Positions 8,162 to 15,013 of a stretch of DNA of 15,792 nt are shown here, piece after piece. The stretch's first letter is position 1. The number at the start of each line of letters is the position of its first letter. The notes under the pieces were generated by a model. It made no database searches, was not told where the DNA came from, and worked only from the letters and a program-made list of their open reading frames with translations. The position numbers and the translations under genes are program-made. The DNA is from Nitrospirota bacterium (GTDB lineage Bacteria > Nitrospirota > Nitrospiria > Nitrospirales > UBA8639), in contig JAOUGQ010000044.1 of NCBI GenBank assembly GCA_029865515.1, forward strand, positions 1-15,792, in the 5' to 3' direction.

Positions 8162-9043
8162 ATGGATCTTTCAAAGGGCCTGAACGCATTGGATCAGTTT
8201 TTCACCTATCCCTTATTTACCGTCAATCAAACTCCCATTACTCTCTCCTCCCTTGCCTTCTTTGTCGTCATCATGGCCATCTTTTGGACGGTGAATACGA
8301 TTCTTCGGAGATTCCTCAATAATCGCGTGCTCAAGCGATTCAATATGCCTTTGTCAACCCGATATACCTTAACCCGCATTATTCAATACGTGTTCCTCTT
8401 TGTCGGAATTATTATTGGGTTTCAAGTCATCGGGGTCGACCTCAGCGGCCTAGCGGTCATTTTTGGGTTTCTCTCCGTTGGGATCGGATTCGGCCTCCAA
8501 AACCTGACGTCAAATTTCATCGCAGGTCTCATGCTGCTGTTCGAACAACATATTCAAGTCGGGGACCGCATCACGGTAGGAGAAACCGAAGGGGATGTGA
8601 CGGAAATCAATATTCGTTCAACCACCATTCGCTCCCTGAACAACATCGCCATCGTAGTGCCAAATTCAGAATTTATCTCGTCTACGGTGACCAACTGGTC
8701 ACACGGAGACCCCAAAACCCGGCTGGAAATTGACGTGGGAGTCTCATATAACTCCGATTTGGAAACCGTCATTCAATGTCTCGAGGAAGCCGCTAAAGAA
8801 AATCCTCTGGTGTTGCGGCATCCACATCCGGAAGTCTTGCATTTAGGGTTCGGGGATTCATCGTGGAATATGCGTTTGTGGGCTTGGGTAGACTCCCCTC
8901 AGGGCCGCCGTCGTATCCAATCAGAAATTCATTGCGCCATCGTAAAGAAATTCCGGACGCACAATGTGGAAATTCCTTTTCCGCAAAGGGACCTGCACGT
9001 TCGAACCCCCTTACCTATACCGATCTCATCAACAGGGGCATAA
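8162..9043 (+). CDS. Small-conductance mechanosensitive channel, MscS family
   Basis: Inner-membrane channel that opens under membrane tension to release solutes on hypo-osmotic shock. The 293 aa fit the E. coli MscS size (286). Three helices precede the beta domain: TM1 about 27-48, TM2 about 70-92, and the pore-lining TM3 about 95-125 with the alternating Gly/Ala pattern GFLSVGIGFGLQNLTSNFIAG. The MscS beta domain follows (VGDRITVGETEGDVTEIN, 133-150, and the IVVPNSEFISSTVTNWS signature, 164-180), then the C-terminal alpha/beta domain. The start is fixed by AAAGGAG 7 bp ahead. Its stop codon TAA (9041-9043) lies in the loop of a perfect hairpin. It is unlike the two other channel proteins downstream, which carry TM-helix repeats. 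Confidence 0.95.
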   Translation: MDLSKGLNALDQFFTYPLFTVNQTPITLSSLAFFVVIMAIFWTVNTILRRFLNNRVLKRFNMPLSTRYTLTRIIQYVFLFVGIIIGFQVIGVDLSGLAVIFGFLSVGIGFGLQNLTSNFIAGLMLLFEQHIQVGDRITVGETEGDVTEINIRSTTIRSLNNIAIVVPNSEFISSTVTNWSHGDPKTRLEIDVGVSYNSDLETVIQCLEEAAKENPLVLRHPHPEVLHLGFGDSSWNMRLWAWVDSPQGRRRIQSEIHCAIVKKFRTHNVEIPFPQRDLHVRTPLPIPISSTGA

Positions 9044-9051
9044 TGCCCCTG
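9033..9051 (+). terminator. Hairpin spanning the mscS stop codon
   Basis: CAGGGGCA / TAA / TGCCCCTG: a perfect 8-bp GC-rich stem whose three-base loop is the mscS stop codon. The following sequence (CCGTTATTCC) is only moderately T-rich, so this is a weak intrinsic terminator or an mRNA 3'-end stabilising structure. Confidence 0.55.
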
Positions 9052-9347
9052 CCGTTATTCCGAGCAAGAAACTTTCATGACCGCTTTGGAAGAATTGTGT
9101 CTTCGCCTCGTTCAAATCTATTTCTATTATGTATTTTCGCAACCACGAATGAGGAATCCTTTGCAAAATTTTTTCTGCAATAATACCAACTCAAAGGCTT
9201 TGTCGTTGACCATATAGTGATAACATCGCACCAGATGGTGTTTGAGAAGCTCTGACAGCGTTGCTAAACTGATTTCCTTTGATTGGTCATCATAAAAGAG
9301 GATAGCCTCACAACAAAGTCAGTCGGCGCCGGTCATTTTGACGTTTT
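9052..9347. other. Intergenic stretch before the ECF sigma gene
   Basis: No gene seen. It should contain the promoter of the sigma operon, but I find no convincing -35/-10 pair. TTGACC at 9206-9211 has no matching -10 at normal spacing. The shared motif found at 11188 and 12895 is not clearly present here. Confidence 0.4.
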
Positions 9348-9362
9348 TTGACCATTCCTTCC

Positions 9363-9887
9363 ATGCCTCCCTACGAACAATCAACTGACAATGATTTGGT
9401 CGATTACATAACACAGGGTGATATTGGAGCTTTTGAAGGTTTATATGATCGTTATGCCAGCAAAGTCTTAAAACGTTGTTTCTTCATCTGCTTAAATCCA
9501 GAAGAAGCACGCGATTTAATGCAGGAAATCTGGATTAAGGTGTTCCTCCACATCCATGGCTTTAAGAAACAGGCAGCATTTTCTTCCTGGTTGTATCGAC
9601 TAACCACAAATCACTGCCTCAACTACATCAAATCAAAGGCACATTCTGAACAACTGACTGCAAATACACCATCTCTCGAAACTACTCAGGAGGACACGAC
9701 CTCTACAGTAGAAGTTCATCATCTCCTTCAAAAGCTCTCCCTAGAAGATCGGACCATTCTAGCCATGAAATTTATGGGTGAATACACGTATGAGGAAATT
9801 GCCACCATTTGCGAAATCGGTGTCAGCGCCGCGAAAATGCGGGTGTCACGATTGATCGCACAGCTCCGAGAGGAGGCCAACTCATGA
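9363..9887 (+). CDS. ECF-type RNA polymerase sigma factor
   Basis: Alternative sigma factor that redirects RNA polymerase, usually to envelope-stress genes. The 174 aa contain region 2 at about 24-90 (LYDRYASKVLKRCFF; the NPEEARDLMQEIWIKVF helix; FSSWLYRLTTNHCLNYI) and region 4 at about 122-170 (LSLEDRTILAMKF; YTYEEIATICEIGVSAAKMRVSRL, the -35-binding helix-turn-helix), joined by a Thr/Ser/Gln-rich linker. Sigma region 3 is absent, as expected of ECF factors. Neither start has a clear ribosome site: the ATG at 9363 is preferred over a TTG at 9348. The stop overlaps the next start (ATGA). No classical zinc anti-sigma gene is adjacent; the partner is a 60-aa protein, then a CmpX-like channel, resembling the sigX-cmpX neighbourhood of Pseudomonas. 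Confidence 0.93.
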   Translation: MPPYEQSTDNDLVDYITQGDIGAFEGLYDRYASKVLKRCFFICLNPEEARDLMQEIWIKVFLHIHGFKKQAAFSSWLYRLTTNHCLNYIKSKAHSEQLTANTPSLETTQEDTTSTVEVHHLLQKLSLEDRTILAMKFMGEYTYEEIATICEIGVSAAKMRVSRLIAQLREEANS

Positions 9888-10066
9888 ATGACGATGAAAA
9901 GCAAGTATTTAACCAGGTTTTGGAAAACTTGAATATTCCAGAACCGGACCCGGCCATGAAAGAAAAGATCATGAAGGCAGTGTATCTTCTCAGCGTGGCA
10001 AAGGAAATCGGAGCATTTCACGCATCGATCCCTGGCACATTACTTGACGATTCAATGAGTGAATGA
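9884..10066 (+). CDS. 60-aa protein coupled to the ECF sigma factor
   Basis: Starts inside the sigma stop codon (ATGA overlap) with a very strong AGGAGG (9871-9876) 7 bp ahead, so translation is coupled and probably at high level. The product is acidic and soluble: an acidic N-terminal half (NDDEKQVFNQVLENL, then PEPDPAMKEK), a likely amphipathic helix (IMKAVYLLSVAKEIGAFH) and an acidic tail. There is no HxxxCxxC zinc motif and no membrane helix, so it is not a classical anti-sigma. The position between sigma and channel suggests a regulator or adaptor (compare the small cfrX in Pseudomonas), but function is inferred from place only. Its C-terminal half resembles the broken frame at 11355-11545. 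Confidence 0.85.
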   Translation: MNDDEKQVFNQVLENLNIPEPDPAMKEKIMKAVYLLSVAKEIGAFHASIPGTLLDDSMSE

Positions 10067-10078
10067 GAGGAGAGAAAT

Positions 10079-10921
10079 ATGATGGTAGGAACGCAAAATG
10101 AACTCATGGAATGGGGAAGGGTTGTCCTCGTTTTTTTTCAAGAATTCATGGGAAAATTAGTTGGATATTTACCCCAGGTGCTTGGCGCAATCATCATCCT
10201 TGTTATTGGTTGGCTGGCAGCAAAAATGTTAAAAGGGCTAACCTCAAAAGTGTTACGCATCGGTGGAATTGTGGAATTGAGTAAAAAAATCAAATTCCAT
10301 GACATGCTAACGAAGATCGGGATTACGAGCAGCCTCGACCAGATTATGGGAGGTCTGGTCTATTACTTGATCCTCCTCCTATTTTTCATTTCGGCCTCTG
10401 AGGTTTTAGGCTTCAAACTTGTACTGGACACGTTGAATAAATTTGTTGTCTATCTTCCCCATATCCTTGGAGCCTTTTTGATTCTTATCATTGCCTTATA
10501 TCTCGCCAAGGTTATTAAGGACGGCATCGCCTCGGCATCCTCGAGCTTGAATATTGCCTATGCAGGGGCCTTAAGTTCAGTGTTGGAAATTCTGATTGTC
10601 GGTTTTGGAATCGTGATGGCCTTAACCGAATTAGGATTGGACATGACTATCTTTACCGCCAACATTACCATCATCATTGCGGGCATTGTGTTGGCCATGG
10701 CACTTTCAATTGGCCTTGGAAGTCGGTCTATTATGTCGAATGTCCTTGCGCGATATTACATCGCCCAACTCTTCCATGTCGGAGATAAGGTGTCGCTGGC
10801 CGGACAAAAAGGAACCATCATCAAAATTACTCCCGTTTCAATCGTCATCCAAACGGATGATGAAGAAAAGCTGTACATTCCCAATGATCGAATTATTGAG
10901 GAAGGTTCTAATATCCGGTAA
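10079..10921 (+). CDS. CmpX-like mechanosensitive channel protein (TM-helix repeats plus MscS beta domain)
   Basis: A 280-aa inner-membrane protein. Two TM-helix repeat units are seen (YLPQVLGAIIILVIGWLAAK at 30-49; YLPHILGAFLILIIALYLAK at 125-144), with further helices at about 92-110, 165-187 and 195-215. The pore-like segment IVLAMALSIGLGSRSIMSNV (203-222) leads directly into a short MscS beta domain (FHVGDKVSLAGQKGTIIKI; YIPNDRIIEEGSNIR) and the protein ends there, without the C-terminal alpha/beta vestibule of MscS. GAGGAG at 10067-10072 is 6 bp ahead; a second ATG follows immediately in frame. It is 12 bp behind the 60-aa gene, so one operon with the ECF sigma factor. Probable role: sensing membrane tension for the sigma circuit and/or solute release. 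Confidence 0.9.
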   Translation: MMVGTQNELMEWGRVVLVFFQEFMGKLVGYLPQVLGAIIILVIGWLAAKMLKGLTSKVLRIGGIVELSKKIKFHDMLTKIGITSSLDQIMGGLVYYLILLLFFISASEVLGFKLVLDTLNKFVVYLPHILGAFLILIIALYLAKVIKDGIASASSSLNIAYAGALSSVLEILIVGFGIVMALTELGLDMTIFTANITIIIAGIVLAMALSIGLGSRSIMSNVLARYYIAQLFHVGDKVSLAGQKGTIIKITPVSIVIQTDDEEKLYIPNDRIIEEGSNIR

Positions 10922-11037
10922 TTTGAAAATCTCCGAAATGACTCCTTTCCATCCATGAGGGATTTTCTTTCTCCTGCAAAAACTTTCCCACCTCACCCTA
11001 TAGCCCTATAAGAAGAACCCTTCTACCTCAATCTTCT

Positions 11038-11086
11038 TTTTGGGGGAGAACGGTCTTCACCCTTTTCCCCAAAACCAAAATTTTTT
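11038..11086 (+). terminator. Candidate terminator of the sigma-channel operon
   Basis: TTTTGGGG (11038-11045) pairs perfectly with CCCCAAAA (11067-11074) across a 21-nt loop; six more bases lead to T6 at 11081-11086. It lies about 115 bp after the channel stop codon. The symmetric A/T flanks could let it act in both directions. The long loop weakens the case. Confidence 0.45.
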
Positions 11087-11187
11087 AGTCCTTTCTAACC
11101 TCTCCTACAGCGCACCTCAAGAAATATTGTCTTGTTGCGTACTTCATCTATTTTTTTAACGCCTTGTTTTACTTCACTTAAATAGCA
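11087..11187. other. Pyrimidine-rich spacer upstream of the shared promoter motif
   Basis: No gene is seen between the candidate terminator and the promoter-like motif. The TTGTTTT and TTAAAT elements near its end are matched, at nearly the same distance, upstream of the second copy at 12895. Confidence 0.4.
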
Positions 11188-11222
11188 ATGTGACCATTTC
11201 CCCTTCTCAGTTGTCTAAATAA
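11188..11222 (+). promoter_or_regulatory. ECF-type promoter candidate, copy 1
   Basis: ATGTGAC at 11188-11194 and GTTGTCTAAATAA at 11210-11222. The segment matches 12895-12929 at 29 of 35 positions with identical spacing; TTAAAT lies exactly 10 bp ahead of both. TGTGAC and GTCTAA are 18 bp apart, in the layout of ECF promoters (AC-containing -35, GTC-containing -10). It faces the remnant at 11355 and the receiver at 11613. A target of the sigma factor at 9363 is inferred. Confidence 0.55.
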
Positions 11223-11354
11223 CTAAAACAACGAACGACAATCAAAATGAATGAATCCGATTTTTGAGAATCAGATACAAGACCCGATCATCTCACACGT
11301 TCATAATCAGCATGAGATTCTCGTTACAGACTAGATCAGATGGGGAGGAAGGAA

Positions 11355-11545
11355 ATGGCGGAATCAAAAGAAAACCAACAGGGAATCTCAAAATTGAGCA
11401 CCAATGAGGGGAAACCTTTCATTTCTCAATGAAGTCGGGACTACAATTATTGCTCTTGCCACAAAGGAAATTGCTGGGATGCATGAAATCGGAACATTGG
11501 GCCTTTGACGATAGCCTGAAAGGTTTGCCCCAAACGAGCCGTTAA
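11355..11545 (+). pseudogene. Frameshifted remnant resembling the 60-aa sigma-partner gene
   Basis: An ATG at 11355 has an excellent GGGGAGG (11342-11348) 6 bp ahead but reads only 25 codons (stop 11430-11432). In the next frame the text continues as NEVGTTIIALATKEIAGMHEI to GTLGL and stops at 11506. Dropping one T in CTTTGA (11503-11507) lets it go on as DDSLKGLPQTSR to a TAA at 11543-11545. The pattern KEI..(M/F)H..I..GTL..DDS is shared with the intact gene at 9884, which reads AKEIGAFHASIPGTLLDDS. I read it as a decayed paralogue with two frameshifts. Alternatives: a real 25-aa peptide at the start, an Asp23-like fragment, or chance similarity. Confidence 0.4.
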
Positions 11546-11612
11546 AACAGGACAGTCAGCCTGTTGAACTGTACCCCATTATTCATAGGCCTTACAAACA
11601 AGAAGGACTGAT

Positions 11613-12080
11613 ATGACAGACTCGGAAGCCAGAATCGCCCTTGCACATGTTCCCCAACCCCCAACGATTTTAGTTGTGGAGAATGACTCGGTTCTTCGCG
11701 CACGTATAAAAAGTATTCTTGAAACAGCAGGATATACCTGCGAAGAAGCGAGAGAGGGCAAGGAGGCTCTCTCGGTTATCCAACGGAACTCAACTGCCTA
11801 TCTTGTTTTATCTGACTTACGGATGCCAAACATGGATGGCCTTCAACTACTCCACACACTCCAGAAAAATCCGGATACCAAGGGTATCCCCTTCATCTTG
11901 ATTACCGGGAACTCATCATTTTCCCTCCGCAAGCAAGCTTTGCGAGATGGGGCACTCGCTATCATCTATAAACCTTATACCCCCCAAGAACTTTTACACA
12001 TTCTTAACCGATCCATTTCCCTCCTTCCGAAAAGCTCCGTGTTATCGGTGAACTCCGTATTTGAGGAAATTTTGAGTTGA
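11613..12080 (+). CDS. Stand-alone response-regulator receiver protein
   Basis: A 155-aa CheY-like receiver with no output domain. Domain at about 17-135: acidic patch Glu23 and Asp25 in VVENDS, phospho-acceptor Asp68 in LSDLRMP, switch Thr98 in ILITGN, and Lys120-Pro121 in YKPY. The N-terminal 16 residues and the C-terminal 20 are extra and look disordered. AGAAGGA lies 5 bp before the ATG. No histidine kinase is nearby, so its phospho-donor is elsewhere. Position downstream of the ECF-type motif suggests a link with the envelope-stress module, perhaps through protein contact rather than DNA binding. Confidence 0.92.
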   Translation: MTDSEARIALAHVPQPPTILVVENDSVLRARIKSILETAGYTCEEAREGKEALSVIQRNSTAYLVLSDLRMPNMDGLQLLHTLQKNPDTKGIPFILITGNSSFSLRKQALRDGALAIIYKPYTPQELLHILNRSISLLPKSSVLSVNSVFEEILS

Positions 12081-12225
12081 TCGCGTGCCAATCATTACAT
12101 TCCCTCATTGTTCTTTTTCCCATAGAGACAACCGGCTCGCTACTCCTCACCGGGAGCTTGTGCTCTTCCCACGACTCATCAGTATGTCACGTAGGGCAAT
12201 ACAAACTCTCGCATACCATTCTGTC

Positions 12226-12435
12226 ATGAAGAAATTGAAATCCAGTGTGGCCATTTTATTAGGAGCGCTTTTAGTGCTGATTGCTTTTCAGAATATGGCG
12301 ACTGTCGAATTAACGTTTCTTTTCTGGACATTTGAGACACGACGGATTGTATTAATCGCGATTTGCGTAGTAATTGGCTTCCTTCTGGGACGAATCGCAT
12401 CTACCCACAAGCAACCATCTCAAGGAGATCAATAG
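12226..12435 (+). CDS. LapA-domain small membrane protein
   Basis: A 69-aa protein with two hydrophobic helices (about 5-25 and 40-62) and the LapA-type core ATVELTFLFWTFETRRIVLI, ending in GFLLGRIAS and a polar tail. Such proteins (YciM-partner LapA in E. coli) sit in the inner membrane and are linked to lipopolysaccharide assembly control; the family also holds many uncharacterised members. The start is uncertain: ATG 12226 gives a typical family N-terminus (MKKLKSS), while ATG 12184 or GTG 12085 would add residues unlike the family. None has a good ribosome site. The preceding gap (12081-12225) holds nothing recognisable. Confidence 0.75.
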   Translation: MKKLKSSVAILLGALLVLIAFQNMATVELTFLFWTFETRRIVLIAICVVIGFLLGRIASTHKQPSQGDQ

Positions 12436-12894
12436 AAGGGACTTTCGAGCTACCTTAGACGGAGCTTTCAAAAGACCATCAGTAGCCTTAGATTTCATGG
12501 ACAAGAGCGACATTGCCACAAATATTTACCCTCCCACGTGGGGGGTTCCGGCAGTCACAGGAACGAGTTTGGTCTAAACCTCTGCCCATTTCCCGTTGGA
12601 AAACCGCAAATACACTGCTCTGACCATGCGTCCCTCCTCCTTCGTTTCCCTTTGAAGCCTCCCTCCTTAGAACAGGATTCCGCAACCTCAATCTTTCCGG
12701 GGAACCGGCGAGCGCTTCAAAGAATTGTGCGATGTGCCCTCCCTCTTGCATGAAATTAGGGCACAGTTCGGATAGTGGTTTTTCCTAGTCATGCCATGAA
12801 ATTATCGTTATTCCTACCTCCTTGGCTAGGCATGATCATTTTGGTGATTCGCGCATTGTCGACTCAGTTCATTGTTTTTATTGATTAAATTTCC
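12436..12894. other. Long gap without a supported gene
   Basis: Several open frames exist on both strands but none has a ribosome site with a recognisable product. A C-rich and T-rich stretch on the plus strand (12620-12670) creates AGGAGG-like text on the minus strand, followed only by a 17-codon frame. CCCACGTGGG (12533-12542) is a loop-free palindrome. A hairpin at 12733-12765 is listed separately. Confidence 0.5.
12733..12765 (+). terminator. Perfect 8-bp stem-loop, possible weak terminator
   Basis: TGTGCCCT (12733-12740) pairs with AGGGCACA (12758-12765) over a 17-nt loop; TTTTT follows only at 12778-12782, so an intrinsic terminator is possible but not typical. It lies about 300 bp past the lapA-like gene. 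Confidence 0.3.
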
Positions 12895-12929
12895 ATGTGA
12901 CGATTTCTCACTCCCCGTTGTCTAAATAA
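12895..12929 (+). promoter_or_regulatory. ECF-type promoter candidate, copy 2
   Basis: ATGTGAC at 12895-12901 and GTTGTCTAAATAA at 12917-12929, same spacing and preceding TTAAAT as copy 1 at 11188. It faces the repeat-type channel gene at 13257, leaving a leader of roughly 320 nt that contains a G8 run (13030-13037) and a small hairpin (TCTTCC 13103-13108 with GGAAGA 13116-13121). A target of the ECF factor at 9363 is inferred. Confidence 0.55.
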
Positions 12930-13256
12930 GAGAAATAAGGAGCAACAACCACAAAGAATAGACAAAAATACCAAGCCACTTTCCCTCACAGAAAATACAA
13001 AACGCATTTCTCACAATCAGCTCACCAAAGGGGGGGGAGTGTTTTTCTCGGAATGACCCTAACCGGTGATGCGGTATTGGCATGAGAGTTAGAGGGCCGT
13101 CTTCTTCCATTTTTTGGAAGATGCCCCTTCGTTAATGCATGAGAGAACCTGAAACTTCCTGCAAAAATCTGACAAGCAACCGTTTTAAGCGCAAACCAAT
13201 ACGAATTACCACTTTCGCGATCATACAACAAAGTCCTTTCTTCGAGGAGGTAAACC
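12930..13256 (+). other. Long untranslated leader of the repeat-type channel gene
   Basis: No gene is seen. Apart from the G8 run and a 6-bp hairpin with a 7-nt loop (13103-13121), the one clear element is the strong ribosome site GAGGAGG (13244-13250). Minus-strand frames here lack ribosome sites and recognisable content. Confidence 0.4.
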
Positions 13257-14765
13257 ATGCAACGCATTATTGAGCAATTAACCACCGTTACAGGAGCTCA
13301 AATACCGACCTTTCTTGCCGCCATTGGCATTCTGGCCCTGGGTTGGGTTGCGTCTTTGGCCGTTGCAGGCTTGGTTCGGAATCTCATGTATCGATCAACC
13401 CTGGACGTCAAAATTGCCGGTTTCTTTTTCCCTGGGAATCCCACTCGAGCCTCAGAGGTTCAAAAATGGACAGGCAACAGCTTCTTTTACATCATTATGC
13501 TATTTGTCCTTATGGCCGTGTTTCAAACATTGAACCTGACTCAAGTCAACGAGCCACTCAATCGGTTCCTGACTGAAGTATTTGAATATCTCCCGCGGGT
13601 CATTAGTGCCTTCCTTTTGGGTGGAGTAGCCTGGATTTTGGCCACGGTGCTTCGAACGGGCATCCAGAAAGGGCTTACCGCTATCAAATTCGATGCCCGG
13701 TTCCAGGAGAAAACCGAAGAGACCATTCCCCTTGAGCAAACCACCCTATCCCGGGCCTTAGCGGAAACTGTGTATTGGCTCATCTTTTTATTGTTTCTCC
13801 CGGCCATCCTGGGGGCTTTGGCCCTAGAGGGCCTCTTGGACCCTGTAAAGAATATGGTGGATACCCTTTTAGGCTTCCTGCCCAATCTCTTCGCTGCAGG
13901 GGTCATTCTTGGTGTGGGGTGGTTTTTTGCTCGCATCGTTCAACGACTCGTCACCAATGTCCTAGCCGGAATAGGCCTGGACCAGTTGGGTGTCCGAATT
14001 GGAGTCACGGAAGTCATAGGAAATCGGACTTTATCGTCGGTCTTAGGCCTCATTGTCTATGTACTGATTTTCATTCCGATTGTGGTTGCCTCCCTCCAGG
14101 CCTTGGAGCTCGAAGCCATTACCCAGCCGGCCAGCCAAATGCTGGGTACCATCATAGGAGTAGTGCCAGATATGTTCGGTGCGGCCTTAATGATAGGGAT
14201 CGCATATATGGTTGGGAAAATTATGTCAGGACTGGCCACCAATGTTCTCACAGGCATTGGATTCAACTCCCTCCTTGTTCGTTTGGGGTTGCCCCAAGAA
14301 GCCGCCAGTGGCTTGATCACCCCCTCCCACGTCGCCGGCACCTTAATGCTTGTGGCTATTCTTTTGTTTGCGTCAATTGAGGCAGCGGAAATTCTTGGCC
14401 TTCAACTTTTGGCAGAATTATTGTCAAAATTTACTGAATTTGGGGGTCATCTTTTACTGGGATTGATCATTATCGGTATCGGTCTATACCTGGCTAATCT
14501 CGCGGGTTTGGCTATCCGTTCAAGTAAGATCGGACAAGCGATGTTGCTAGCCACCGGAGCCCGGATAGCCATCATTGTCCTGACGACGGCAATGGCCTTG
14601 AGACAAATGGGATTAGCGGATGACATTGTGAATTTGGCTTTTGGATTGACATTGGGAGCCCTTGCCATTGCTTTTGCCTTGGCCATTGGCCTCGGAGGTC
14701 GTGAAATCGCGGCCGCAGAACTTCGCACCTTGGTCGATTCCCTGAAGTCGAAACGATCGTCATGA
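13257..14765 (+). CDS. Multi-pass membrane protein with about five TM-helix repeats, mechanosensitive-channel-like, no beta domain
   Basis: A 502-aa, very hydrophobic protein built of repeated units, each a helix pair introduced by a (F/Y)LP-type turn: about 14-48, 108-146, 206-247, 300-343 and 394-430. Units three and four are close copies (FLPNLFAAGVILGVGWFFAR / VVPDMFGAALMIGIAYMVGK, each followed by a TNVL(A/T)GIG stretch). The end, MALRQMGLADDIVNLAF then LGALAIAFALAIGLGGRE (467-483), matches the pore-like region of the channel at 10079, but the chain stops 20 residues later, so the MscS beta domain is absent. GAGGAGG lies 6 bp before the ATG. It overlaps the next frame's ATG at 14762. Channel function is uncertain; it may be a scaffold or partner of the shorter channel. 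Confidence 0.88.
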   Translation: MQRIIEQLTTVTGAQIPTFLAAIGILALGWVASLAVAGLVRNLMYRSTLDVKIAGFFFPGNPTRASEVQKWTGNSFFYIIMLFVLMAVFQTLNLTQVNEPLNRFLTEVFEYLPRVISAFLLGGVAWILATVLRTGIQKGLTAIKFDARFQEKTEETIPLEQTTLSRALAETVYWLIFLLFLPAILGALALEGLLDPVKNMVDTLLGFLPNLFAAGVILGVGWFFARIVQRLVTNVLAGIGLDQLGVRIGVTEVIGNRTLSSVLGLIVYVLIFIPIVVASLQALELEAITQPASQMLGTIIGVVPDMFGAALMIGIAYMVGKIMSGLATNVLTGIGFNSLLVRLGLPQEAASGLITPSHVAGTLMLVAILLFASIEAAEILGLQLLAELLSKFTEFGGHLLLGLIIIGIGLYLANLAGLAIRSSKIGQAMLLATGARIAIIVLTTAMALRQMGLADDIVNLAFGLTLGALAIAFALAIGLGGREIAAAELRTLVDSLKSKRSS

Positions 14766-14800
14766 CCCGCCACTTCCACTTTTTACAACTGGGAACAGTC

Positions 14801-15013
14801 ATGGACCAGGAAACAGATCAACAATTAAAGACCCCCAATTTGCAATGCATCCGGGAAATTGTTTTTGAGGTAGTCATCATTTCAATAATCATCGGATCAT
14901 TAGTGGCAGTCTTTCTGCTGTTTTCAGGAAACTGGATTCGAGTTCCTAGACAGGATTCTGCTCATACAAATTCATCTCATGGAATTTTCCCAGTAATAAC
15001 CTTATGGAAATAA
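14801..15013 (+). CDS. Small single-helix membrane protein, 70 aa
   Basis: Unrecognised family. One strong membrane helix (about residues 20-42, EIVFEVVIISIIIGSLVAVF) with a polar, acidic N-terminal tail and a short C-terminal tail. Two starts are possible: ATG 14762, overlapping the stop of the previous gene and giving 83 aa without a ribosome site, or ATG 14801 with GGGA 6 bp ahead; the latter is chosen. The stop TAA overlaps a start of the next gene (TAATG), pointing to one transcript from 13257 onward. Confidence 0.65.
   Translation: MDQETDQQLKTPNLQCIREIVFEVVIISIIIGSLVAVFLLFSGNWIRVPRQDSAHTNSSHGIFPVITLWK

Noticed and set aside
9078..9104. TGACC ... GTGTC as a third copy of the ECF-type motif ahead of the sigma gene
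   Set aside because: Spacing is one base short and the flanking conserved bases (TTAAAT, CTAAATAA) are missing, so autoregulation cannot be claimed from it.
12488..12751. 87-codon minus-strand frame between the lapA-like gene and promoter copy 2
   Set aside because: No ribosome site at its start and no recognisable product; the purine-rich text creates the open frame.
13541..13936. 131-codon frame opposite the repeat-type channel gene
   Set aside because: Antisense shadow of a strongly supported gene; rich in Arg, Lys, Ser as expected of antisense to membrane-helix codons.
13775..14380. 201-codon frame overlapping the repeat-type channel gene on the same strand
   Set aside because: Out-of-frame shadow with Cys/His/Arg/Gly/Pro-rich text; no ribosome site.
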